In this document: in pieces, positions 34,944 to 41,838 of the stretch
Layout of the letters: the number at the start of each line of letters is the position of its first letter
Numbering within the stretch: the first letter of the stretch is position 1
Assembly: GCF_002243385.1 (NCBI RefSeq)
Contig: NZ_CP016199.1
Span: forward strand, 1,512,767-1,559,651
Direction: 5' to 3'
From: Mogibacterium pumilum
GTDB lineage: Bacteria; Bacillota; Clostridia; Peptostreptococcales; Anaerovoracaceae
DNA length: 46,885 nucleotides
The notes under the pieces: generated by a model
Seen by the model: the letters and a program-made list of their open reading frames with translations, nothing else
Told to the model about the DNA's origin: nothing
Databases searched by the model: none
Position numbers and translations under genes: made by a program

Positions 34944-37246
34944 TATTCCACCTCCAGTTCGCTCTTCGAAAGCTGAGATTCAGCAATCTGCTTATACACT
35001 TCGCATGTCTTGAGCAGTTCTCTATGCCTGCCCTTTCCGACAATCTCACCATCGTCGAGGACTATTATCTGCTCGGCATCCATAATTGTGCCGACGCGCT
35101 GCGCAACAATGATTTTAGTCGCATCCTTCTCGTACTGGGCGAGCACTTTTCTGAGCTTTACATCCGTCTTCATATCGAGTGCAGAGAAGCTGTCGTCGAA
35201 CACAAGAATCTTTGGATTTTTGGCAATTGCCCTCGCGATTGATAGTCTCTGCTTCTGTCCACCTGAAACGTTCGACCCACCCTGTGCGATAGCACTTTCA
35301 AATCCATATTCCTTTTCCTCAATGAACTCGAGAGCCTGCGCTACCTCCGCGGCCTTACGAATCTCTTCGGGAGTAGCATCTTCATTTCCAAATCTGATAT
35401 TTGAATCGATAGTACCCGAGAATAGAATTCCCTTCTGTGGTACGAAACCAATATGACTTCTTAGAGACTTCATACTTAAGCTTCTTATATCTCTGCCATC
35501 GAGCTTAATGCTTCCATCTGTTACATCAAAGAACCTCGGAATCAGGTTCACTATTGTACTCTTGCCTGAACCCGTACTACCGATAATCGCGGTGGTTTCT
35601 CCTGGTTCAGCTGTAAAACTAATGCCTGATATTACATCTTCTTCAGCATTGGAATACCTAAAGTAAACGTTATCAAACTCGAGTCTTCCCATGATTTCCT
35701 TAAGCTCTACTGCATCAGGTCTATCTAGCACTGATGATTCAGACTTTATAACTTCATCGATTCTGTTTGCCGCAACTCCCGCTCTTGGAATGAGTATCGA
35801 CATTACGGTGAGAATCATGAATGACATGACGATCATCATTGAATAAGTGAGGAATGCTGTCATCGAGCCTACCTGCATATCACCTGTATCAATTCTATGT
35901 GAAGCAACCCAGATGATTGCCACACCCAGAAAATTCATCAGCAGCATGAGTAGAGGCGGCATGAATGTCATCACTCTGTTTGTAAAAAGCTGCGTCTTCT
36001 TAAGATTACTATTCGCCTTATCAAAACGTTTTTCCGCGGAACTCTCTCTGCCGAATGCACGAATTACTGGAATGCCGGTGAGTATCGAGCGAGAAACGCT
36101 ATTTAGCGCATCTACGAGTTCCTGCATGATGCGGAATTTTGGTAGTGCGATGACCATCAGTATCACCACCAAGACTATTGCCGAAGCTACTCCCAGCGCT
36201 ATTACATAGCTCATATGGGCACCGGTCTCGACAACCTTGTATATACCCCAAGCTGCAAGCACTGGCGCATATAGCACCATACGCAGCATAATTGTCGTAG
36301 TCATCTGAACCTGCTGTACATCATTTGTAGCTCTTGTAATCAGCGACGATGTCTGGAAGCTGTCCATCTCGGCATTCGAGAAGCTCATTACCTTTTCAAA
36401 TACCTCTTTTCTCAGCGTCATACCTATCTTCGCTCCTATCTTCGAAGCGATGTACGAGGCGATAACTGCTGCCGAAATCATAACCAGCGTTACGAGCATC
36501 ATCTTGAGGGCTATGTCCCATAGATAAGCTTTTTGCACCTTGTCTATGTTAACGCCTGCAGACTCAGCTGCACTTGTTGCATAAGCGATTCCCATAGACT
36601 TGAGCGTCCTATCTCCAACAGAAGAAATCGTCTTATCCATATCCTTTTTTGATTTACTAATAGTAGCCTCATCCATCTGTCCGCTAGCAATCCTCGCCCG
36701 AATCATCGGACGCATATCTACATATGTGTGCTCCTTGCCATTCTGATCCTTCGCCTTAAACGATCTGATATCAACCTTCATAAGCTTGGCGATTTCATCA
36801 ACAGACATATCATCGATGCGGGCAGCAAGAGTTTTAGACTCCGGTCTCGCCGATAATTGTTCCTTAACCGTCTTCTTGAACTGCTTAACTGTCATGTGTC
36901 CGAGCTGATAGCTAAGAACTATCGGTTTAAGAAATTTACTGTCTAGCTTCTCAAGCTTGTCATCATCCTTAACCACAAGAGTATATGTGTCACCCATCTT
37001 TTTATAAGCATCAGTCCAGCTCTCCTTCTCACTATCCGTCATGAAGATTTGAGCTTCACTATATTCAGTCTCAGAAACCTTAGTAGGCAAAATATGTTCT
37101 ATTCCCTTGTTCTGGACTCCAGTGTCGATCATCTTCTGCATGTAGCCAGGAATCGAAATATCACCAAAGGCCTGAATTACAAGCACCACGAGGAGTATAA
37201 GGATAGTTAGCTTGTAAGGCTTTAAGTTCTTAATTAGCTTTGTCAT
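34943..37246 (-). CDS. ABC exporter half-transporter with extracellular insertion, degenerate Walker B
   Basis: Protein of 767 residues, about 170 longer than a usual half-exporter. After TM1 (about 13-33) comes an insertion of roughly 200 mostly hydrophilic residues (about 45-245). It contains EAQIFMTDSEKESW and KKTVKEQLSARPESK and would lie outside the cell before TM2. The rest is standard: Walker A GSTGSGKST, signature NVSGGQKQR, Walker B LVFDDSFSALD with Asp where the catalytic Glu should be. It forms the degenerate half of a heterodimer with the next gene. Similar large TM1-TM2 insertions exist in clostridial MarR-linked exporters. Substrate unknown. Confidence 0.92.
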   Translation of the reverse strand: MTKLIKNLKPYKLTILILLVVLVIQAFGDISIPGYMQKMIDTGVQNKGIEHILPTKVSETEYSEAQIFMTDSEKESWTDAYKKMGDTYTLVVKDDDKLEKLDSKFLKPIVLSYQLGHMTVKQFKKTVKEQLSARPESKTLAARIDDMSVDEIAKLMKVDIRSFKAKDQNGKEHTYVDMRPMIRARIASGQMDEATISKSKKDMDKTISSVGDRTLKSMGIAYATSAAESAGVNIDKVQKAYLWDIALKMMLVTLVMISAAVIASYIASKIGAKIGMTLRKEVFEKVMSFSNAEMDSFQTSSLITRATNDVQQVQMTTTIMLRMVLYAPVLAAWGIYKVVETGAHMSYVIALGVASAIVLVVILMVIALPKFRIMQELVDALNSVSRSILTGIPVIRAFGRESSAEKRFDKANSNLKKTQLFTNRVMTFMPPLLMLLMNFLGVAIIWVASHRIDTGDMQVGSMTAFLTYSMMIVMSFMILTVMSILIPRAGVAANRIDEVIKSESSVLDRPDAVELKEIMGRLEFDNVYFRYSNAEEDVISGISFTAEPGETTAIIGSTGSGKSTIVNLIPRFFDVTDGSIKLDGRDIRSLSMKSLRSHIGFVPQKGILFSGTIDSNIRFGNEDATPEEIRKAAEVAQALEFIEEKEYGFESAIAQGGSNVSGGQKQRLSIARAIAKNPKILVFDDSFSALDMKTDVKLRKVLAQYEKDATKIIVAQRVGTIMDAEQIIVLDDGEIVGKGRHRELLKTCEVYKQIAESQLSKSELEVE

Positions 37247-37249
37247 ATA

Positions 37250-37810
37250 CTATCTGTCATCCCCTTCCTCATGCGAATTATCACTCACAGAAATACTATT
37301 TTCTCTATGAGTGTCAAAACTCGTATTAAGCTCATTTTCTAGTTCTTCTTGCGCTATATCTGAGAGCTCTGAAATAAGTGATATAACCTCGGATACTTTA
37401 TCTTCTCCGAACCTGCTAAAGACAGCATCAAAATATGAATCGATTATCTTCTTGTATCCTTTAATCTTTGTAAATCCATCTTCAGTGAAAAACACCAAAG
37501 TATTACGTCTATCGTTCGAATCGATTCTTCTCTCAATTATTCCTTTCTCTTCAAGATCAGCTAACATACGTGAAACGCCTGGCATTGTCGCATTAATAGC
37601 TTTGGCAAGTTCGGACACCTTTATTCCCTTCAGTACAGATATGTCGATATCTATATCATCGGAAAACTCACCACACTTGCCAGACTCGCATCTACAGAGG
37701 GCGTTAATCAGCATATGTTCGCTCGGACTTAGCTCCGGTACAAGCTTCCAAAACTTAACCTTATGAAAGCTTTGCATCTGAAGTAAGAATTTTAACTGAT
37801 AGTCTTTCAT
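37250..37810 (-). CDS. MarR-family regulator with a cysteine-rich insertion
   Basis: Winged-helix regulator of 186 residues. The DNA-binding part is KVSELAKAINATMPGVSRML followed by LEEKGIIERRIDSNDRRNT, the DxRxxR wing of MarR proteins. Before it lies an insertion with three close cysteines (Cys39, Cys41, Cys46; CRCESGKC) and an acidic stretch, not usual in MarR; it could bind a metal or sense oxidants. AGGAG precedes the ATG. It is the first gene of an operon with two ABC genes and a NUDIX gene, and probably represses that operon through the TTAA palindromes in its leader. Confidence 0.9.
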   Translation of the reverse strand: MKDYQLKFLLQMQSFHKVKFWKLVPELSPSEHMLINALCRCESGKCGEFSDDIDIDISVLKGIKVSELAKAINATMPGVSRMLADLEEKGIIERRIDSNDRRNTLVFFTEDGFTKIKGYKKIIDSYFDAVFSRFGEDKVSEVISLISELSDIAQEELENELNTSFDTHRENSISVSDNSHEEGDDR

Positions 37811-37839
37811 TAGAAACTCCTATTTTCTTAATTGTTTCA

Positions 37840-37852
37840 TTAACATGCTTAA
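37840..37852. promoter_or_regulatory. Second TTAA-type palindrome in the MarR leader
   Basis: TTAACATGCTTAA, a near palindrome 30 nt upstream of the marR start codon. It resembles the sites at 37908-37928 and may be an additional, weaker operator. Confidence 0.35.
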
Positions 37853-37907
37853 TACAAGCTGTAATAACCGTTTATTAAGGTTCGATTGCTACTATTTACT
37901 TTGTGTA

Positions 37908-37928
37908 GTTAATACTTAACATTGTTAA
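37908..37928. promoter_or_regulatory. Candidate MarR operator, GTTAA/TTAAC array
   Basis: GTTAA-TAC-TTAAC-ATT-GTTAA makes two overlapping palindromes spaced 8 bp apart. It starts 19 bp downstream of the -10 box of the leftward marR promoter, a position suited to blocking transcription. AT-rich palindromes of this size are typical MarR sites. Binding is inferred. Confidence 0.5.
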
Positions 37929-37946
37929 TTATTGTTTGCATAAAGG

Positions 37947-37975
37947 ATTATACTCTTAGCTTCGTTGACAGTCAA
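37947..37975 (-). promoter_or_regulatory. Promoter of the MarR-ABC-ABC-NUDIX operon
   Basis: On the minus strand TTGACT (37970-37975), a 17-nt spacer and TATAAT (37947-37952), close to consensus. It gives a leader of about 130 nt before the marR ATG at 37810. Confidence 0.85.
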
Positions 37976-38160
37976 GGATTTCTTGTCTCTTTTATACTTT
38001 TATTGTTGTTATTTCCAATATTTTGCACTGATACCGAGTATTCCACAGATTTAAATACATAGATATTCCTTATTTGAAATAATTTAGTATTTATTATCTA
38101 TATACATGTATTAAGGCTTTATCTAAATAAATATAATTATAAATTAGAGCTCATATAAAC
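37976..38160 (+). other. AT-rich region upstream of the YedE-like gene
   Basis: No gene is seen here. The promoter of the rightward yedE-like gene must lie in this stretch; TTGAAA near 38077 and TATAAT near 38130 are present but not at standard spacing to each other, so I do not call a promoter. No riboswitch fold was recognised. Confidence 0.35.
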
Positions 38161-38173
38161 AAAGGAGGCTACT

Positions 38174-39244
38174 TTGTTACTGAATTTATCTGGTTTATTT
38201 ATAGGATTGCTGTTCGGCTTTCTACTCAAGCGCGGACGTTTCTGTCCTACCGGAACAATACGAGATATCTATCTTGAGAAGAAATATTATAATGCTGTTC
38301 TCATCCTAGCGATAATCGCTACTGAAGGATTGCTTTACCACATACTCGTTGGCAGTATGACCATTCCAGCACCATTCTTCGGTTGCTACTCGATGATTGC
38401 CGTTCCTCTAGGAGGCTTTATCTTCGGAGTAGGCGCAGTGCTGTCAAATGGCTGCGTTACGAGTACACTCGTGAAGTCGGGAGATGGCCGAATCATCGGA
38501 ATACTATCGCTGATTGTCTTTGCAACAACTGAATATTTTACAAACAAATGGATTTTCAAGCCATTTACGCAGAAGGTAATGGGAATTCAAGAGGTATACG
38601 ATATCGACCTGTTCGATATGCCGTTCTCGCCCGTGTTCATCTTTGCACCAGTAGTGATTCTGCTCTACGTAATAATGTTTCGTCACTACAGAGCACATAA
38701 GCCTAAGTACAAACTGCCGCAGTCATACACTGGTCTACGCCACATATTCTGCGAGAAGATCTGGAGCCGTGAGATAACGGTTGTACTCATCGGCGTGCTT
38801 ATGGCTGCTGCATTCTACTTCAGCAGCTTGACTGGTAGAAACGGTGGAATATCAATCTCAGACCCAGTGCTATCATGGTTTAACATGATTACTGGCACAC
38901 ATTCTGAGCCTATCGGATGAGTTGTCTATAGCAGAACCGGCGGCGTCGGTTGGGACAACTTGGTGATCGTGGGAATTATCCTCGGATCATTCTTCACAGC
39001 GCTAATAAGCAAAGAGTTTTCGATAGTTAAGACGGATAAGAAGATTGTAATCAAAACTGTTTTGGGAAGTATGCTCATGGGCATCGGAGCGGTATGGGCT
39101 AAGGGCTGCCTGATTGGAAACGGTCTAGTGGCAACTTCTCAGTTAGCAACTAGAGCTTGGCTCGCACTACTATTCATTGCACTTGGAATCTGGTTTGGAG
39201 CATGGTTTATGTACGTTCGCTGTTCTAAAAGCGCTAGAGGCTAA
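38174..39244 (+). CDS. yedE: YeeE/YedE-family transporter, probable selenoprotein (in-frame TGA at codon 249)
   Basis: Membrane protein of 356 residues if the TGA at 38918-38920 is read through. The family imports thiosulfate (TsuA/YeeE) or is linked to selenium metabolism (YedE). Three conserved cysteines fit the pore cysteines of TsuA: Cys24 (GRFCPTG), Cys94 (SNGCVTST) and Cys312 (AKGCLIGNG). The third lies after the TGA, and the membrane segments continue (VIVGIILGSFFTALI, WLALLFIALGIWFGAWF). The TGA is followed at once by a SECIS-like hairpin (38918-38961), so I read it as selenocysteine. The alternative is a nonsense mutation, for example from TGG. TGA is a normal stop elsewhere in the window. 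The start is TTG at 38174, five nt after AAAGGAGG. A tusA-like gene follows. Confidence 0.7.
38918..38961 (+). promoter_or_regulatory. Candidate bacterial SECIS element
   Basis: Starting at the TGA itself, GTTGTC (38921-38926) pairs with GACAAC (38954-38959), extendable by A-T and G-T through the TGA. Inside it AACCG (38935-38939) pairs with CGGTT (38947-38951) around the loop GCGGCGT. The apical loop begins 19 nt after the TGA, close to the 17 nt of E. coli fdhF, and its first base is G, as bacterial SECIS elements require. Structure is by eye; SelB binding is inferred. Confidence 0.6.
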
Positions 39245-39302
39245 TAACAACAGTTGCAGCTTATATATGAAATTATTTATAACCACATCAGGAGGAATAA
39301 CG

Positions 39303-39527
39303 ATGGAAAACATTAAGCTAGATACAAAGGGAATGGACTGCCCACTACCACTAGTAGAGCTCAAGAAGGCTCTCAGTGAGGCTGAGGAAGGTCAGGTTAT
39401 CGAAGTAGAATTCACTTGCCCAGACGCAGTAGTAAATCTTCCTGGTTACTGCGAGGAGCATAACCACGAAGTGCTTGAGTTTGACAAGCAGGACAACAAA
39501 GCTTGGAAGCTCACAGTTAAGAAGTAA
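39303..39527 (+). CDS. TusA/SirA-like sulfur (or selenium) carrier protein
   Basis: Small protein of 74 residues with the TusA signature KGMDCPLPLVELKKAL; the cysteine of the CPxP motif would carry persulfide or selenide. A strong AGGAGG precedes the ATG, 58 nt after the YedE-like gene. YedE with a TusA-type protein is the known yedE/yedF pairing, which tracks with selenium use in bacteria. The C-terminal DsrE-like half of full YedF proteins is missing. An in-frame serine-rich stretch follows its TAA (see the next entry). Probable role: cytoplasmic acceptor of the chalcogen brought in by the transporter. Confidence 0.88.
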   Translation: MENIKLDTKGMDCPLPLVELKKALSEAEEGQVIEVEFTCPDAVVNLPGYCEEHNHEVLEFDKQDNKAWKLTVKK

Positions 39528-39641
39528 ACTTCAAGCAGCTCAACCTCATCTTCTTCATCGCATTTATCTTCAGGCTCAAGCAGCTCTGGTTTATTCGGCT
39601 CTACGTTGCATACACAGCCGCAGCAGAATGATGATACATGG
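39528..39641 (+). other. Ser-rich open frame continuing after the tusA-like stop codon
   Basis: In the same frame as the tusA-like gene, after its TAA (39525-39527), the sequence reads TSSSSTSSSSSHLSSGSSSS, then GLFGSTLHTQPQQNDDTW. This is not what noncoding DNA looks like. The frame stays open through the terminator hairpin to a TAA at about 39702. It may be a lost C-terminal tail, a product of stop readthrough, or the relic of another gene. No start codon or ribosome binding site of its own is seen. Confidence 0.4.
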
Positions 39642-39669
39642 AAACAGCGAGGGTTTTCCCTCGCTGTTT
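39642..39669 (+). terminator. Terminator after the yedE-tusA unit
   Basis: A 12-bp stem (39642-39653 with 39658-39669) has a TTTT loop; the last stem bases and the next base form a T-run. It also lies just beyond the end of the convergent rhodanese gene and may serve both. Confidence 0.85.
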
Positions 39670-39702
39670 TGGTTTCTGAATATACTTGCTATCTACAATA
39701 AG

Positions 39703-40158
39703 TTAGTTGCTCTCGCCCTCCTGCAAATCCTTATACTCTTCTTCGACGATTACTTCGCCCTTCCATACCTTGAGTCCATTGAACTCATATACGTTAGTGT
39801 ATCCCTGCTTAGCAAGACGCTTTGCCACTCTCTTGCTGAGACCGCCGTAATCACAGTATAGAAGTATCTTTTGATTTTTATCAGGAAGTTCTTTAACTTC
39901 GCCCTTGTCGAAGTCTTCGTACCAGATTGGAATAGACTTTGGAATGTGTCCCATTCCCCAAGCAACCTTGCCTCTTACGTCAACAATCTTCGCATCGTCC
40001 TTATCTGCATTCTCAACGAATTCAGCTGCTTCCTTGCCTGATATGTGCGTGTAGCCGTCCTTGTTCTTCTTATCATCTGTGTCCTTCTTTGTACAGCCTG
40101 CAAAGAGAGCTGTGCTGATAGCCAGAATCATAATAATTGGTAATATCTTTCTCTTCAT
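39703..40158 (-). CDS. Rhodanese-domain lipoprotein
   Basis: Protein of 151 residues. A lipoprotein signal peptide ends in LFAGC (lipidated Cys22), followed by a charged linker and a single rhodanese domain (about 36-140). KIVDVRGKVAWGMGHIPKS is the entry motif and Cys102 in LLYCDYGGLSKR the active-site cysteine that would carry a sulfane sulfur. It would act on the outer face of the membrane. A consensus promoter lies upstream (40232-40260). It converges on the yedE-tusA unit, and with the TlpA lipoprotein nearby it suggests extracytoplasmic sulfur handling. Substrate is unknown. Confidence 0.9.
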   Translation of the reverse strand: MKRKILPIIMILAISTALFAGCTKKDTDDKKNKDGYTHISGKEAAEFVENADKDDAKIVDVRGKVAWGMGHIPKSIPIWYEDFDKGEVKELPDKNQKILLYCDYGGLSKRVAKRLAKQGYTNVYEFNGLKVWKGEVIVEEEYKDLQEGESN

Positions 40159-40183
40159 TTTTTCACCTATTCCCAGTGACCTT

Positions 40184-40204
40184 CTGAAACAACCACGGTT
40201 TCAG
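40184..40204. repeat. Inverted repeat in the rhodanese gene leader
   Basis: CTGAAAC (40184-40190) and GTTTCAG (40198-40204) flank a 7-nt loop between promoter and start codon of the rhodanese gene. No T-run follows on either strand, so an operator or leader hairpin is more likely than a terminator. Confidence 0.4.
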
Positions 40205-40231
40205 TCCATTGATTATGCAACCTACAAAATA

Positions 40232-40260
40232 ATTGTATATAGGTTATATATGATTGTCAA
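40232..40260 (-). promoter_or_regulatory. Promoter of the rhodanese lipoprotein gene
   Basis: On the minus strand TTGACA (40255-40260), a 17-nt spacer and TACAAT (40232-40237), nearly consensus. Transcription would start near 40225, about 67 nt before the ATG. Confidence 0.85.
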
Positions 40261-40331
40261 AATGGTTTTTACCAATTATTTCTATGTTAATATAGCTCTT
40301 TTAAATAGGAACTCCTTATATTATTGCAAAT

Positions 40332-40868
40332 CTATTTCTCGTCTAACACCGCCTTAATTTCATCCAGGTTACTAGCGAAAACGACTTTGCTTAAATCCTC
40401 AGCTGGCAGAAAGCCGTCATCTACCATCTCATCTATTAACGTTTTTAGCGAGTCATAGAAGCCTTCGATATTATAAACAATACAAGGCTTTTCTGTTCTA
40501 TTAAGTCTTCTGAGTGATATTATCTCTGAAATCTCCTCGAGAGTACCAGGCCCCCCTGGCATTGCGATAAAAGCATCGCCCAGCTTAATCATGCGAGTCT
40601 TACGCTCTGGCATGGACTGTACGATCTCTAGCGTGTAGAGACCCTCGTGACCCTTCTCTTGTTCGAGCAGGAACTCTGGAATGATACCGTAGACCTTGGC
40701 ACCACCTTCGAGAACAGTATTTGCAACAGTGCCCATCAGGCCGACATTTCCGCCGCCATAAACTAGACTGTGACCGCTCTCAACAATCCATTTTCCAAGC
40801 TCAACAGCTCTATCCTTAAACTCGGACTTCTCACCGAAGCGAGAGCCACAGTAAACTGTAATATTCAT
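40332..40868 (-). CDS. LOG-family protein (putative nucleoside-5'-monophosphate phosphoribohydrolase)
   Basis: Protein of 178 residues in the LOG/TIGR00730 family. VYCGSRFGEK is at the N-terminus, LVYGGGNVGLMG follows, then SMPERKTRM and the catalytic PGGPGTLEEI. Plant and some bacterial members release cytokinin bases from their ribotides; in most bacteria the substrate is a purine nucleotide of unknown purpose. I chose the ATG at 40868, which follows AAAGGAG; the frame is open 17 codons further to 40919. It stands alone between the rhodanese gene and the TlpA gene. Confidence 0.9.
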   Translation of the reverse strand: MNITVYCGSRFGEKSEFKDRAVELGKWIVESGHSLVYGGGNVGLMGTVANTVLEGGAKVYGIIPEFLLEQEKGHEGLYTLEIVQSMPERKTRMIKLGDAFIAMPGGPGTLEEISEIISLRRLNRTEKPCIVYNIEGFYDSLKTLIDEMVDDGFLPAEDLSKVVFASNLDEIKAVLDEK

Positions 40869-41086
40869 ATCCTTTTTCTCCTTTTCCATATCGTATAATT
40901 CTAGTATCATTGGCCGCATAGGTCAACGATGTATTTTTATTAATAATTTTGATAGTACACAATTAAAATTAAGATTTTTATAATTATTAATTCCCTAACT
41001 TAAATGATATACTAAATTCATATCGCAAAGACATAGTATATTGTGTTGCGTTTACTCGCGATAAATAAGGAATATTGAGGAATATT

Positions 41087-41659
41087 ATGAAGAGAAAAAT
41101 ACACATTATGAGATTTGTAGCGATGGCAGCAGTTGTGCTTGCGCTCGCACTAATATTTACAGGTTGTAGCAAGGGAGGATCAGACTCACAGGGTAGCGAA
41201 AGCCCTAAGTCTAGCCTCAAGAAGTTTGAAACTACTACTCTTGACGGCGAGAAATTCACACAGGACAATCTAAAGGATTACGATCTAACGGTGGTTAACG
41301 TGTGGTCGACAACTTGCGGTTACTGCATTGATGAGATGCCTGCTCTTGAGAAACTAAAAGAGAAGCTCCCTTCTAATGTGCAGATTATAACTATTTGTCT
41401 TGATGGAGAGGCTTCACCTGATACTGCTAAAGACATACTTGCAAAACAGGGATTAACTGCCAAGACACTCGTACCAAGTGATTCACTAAACGATCGACTT
41501 CTAAAGCACGTAAGCGGTACACCTACTACAATCTTCTTTGATAAGAATGGCAAGCAGGTTGGTGAACCTAAGGTTGGAGCATTCTCAACACGTGATGCAG
41601 ATGCAGTTGCAGAGCTGTACATGAAGGAAATAAATACTCGCCTTGAGAAGCTATCCTAG
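41087..41659 (+). CDS. TlpA-type thioredoxin-like lipoprotein
   Basis: Protein of 190 residues. The signal peptide ends in LIFTGC (lipidated Cys27), a Ser/Gly-rich linker follows, and then a TlpA/ResA-like thioredoxin domain with VVNVWSTTCGYCIDEMPALE (Cys77-Gly-Tyr-Cys80) and the cis-proline segment in SGTPTTIFFDKNG. It would be a membrane-anchored thiol-disulfide oxidoreductase outside the cell. I chose the ATG at 41087 because TTGAGGAA lies before it. It is followed by a CxxC micro-protein and a polyferredoxin, a three-gene set also known from Clostridioides, suggesting that electrons pass from Fe-S membrane protein to thiol partner. Confidence 0.92.
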   Translation: MKRKIHIMRFVAMAAVVLALALIFTGCSKGGSDSQGSESPKSSLKKFETTTLDGEKFTQDNLKDYDLTVVNVWSTTCGYCIDEMPALEKLKEKLPSNVQIITICLDGEASPDTAKDILAKQGLTAKTLVPSDSLNDRLLKHVSGTPTTIFFDKNGKQVGEPKVGAFSTRDADAVAELYMKEINTRLEKLS

Positions 41660-41683
41660 TAGGAGAATACTAGATAAGATATT

Positions 41684-41830
41684 ATGTCTAAGAAGTATAA
41701 GAAGCTGATACCGGCCTTCCTAATCGCGGCTAGTATCGTTATGTTAATTGTTGGTATCGATAGAGGTGAGATGGCGACAGTCTTCAGTAAGGCTGCCACC
41801 GTCTGTCTCGAATGCATTGGTATCGGTTAG
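41684..41830 (+). CDS. CD1871A-type CxxC micro-protein
   Basis: Membrane protein of 48 residues: a basic N-terminus (MSKKYKK), one hydrophobic helix (about 8-25) and a C-terminal CLEC motif (Cys41, Cys44) four residues before the end. Size, helix and terminal CxxC fit the small family named after Clostridioides difficile CD1871A, which sits between a TlpA-like and a 4Fe-4S protein. Its stop codon (TAG) forms part of the TAGGAGG site of the next gene, so translation is coupled. The upstream ribosome binding site is weak. A role in passing electrons across the membrane is inferred. Confidence 0.75.
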   Translation: MSKKYKKLIPAFLIAASIVMLIVGIDRGEMATVFSKAATVCLECIGIG

Positions 41831-41838
41831 GAGGCGCC

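Noticed and set aside
38960-39244. Separate small membrane protein gene after the TGA
   Set aside because: It is in frame with the upstream YedE-like gene, has no ribosome binding site, starts mid-domain and carries the family's third conserved cysteine. It is the C-terminal part of the same gene.
38174-39244. Use of TGA as tryptophan in this genome (code 4)
   Set aside because: TGA ends other genes in the window normally (for example the threonine aldolase gene at 15920 and glyA's neighbour folC), so the genome uses the standard bacterial code.
39475-39861. A 128-codon plus-strand open frame spanning the end of the tusA-like gene and the rhodanese gene
   Set aside because: It overlaps two real genes and a terminator, has no ribosome binding site and no recognisable motif.
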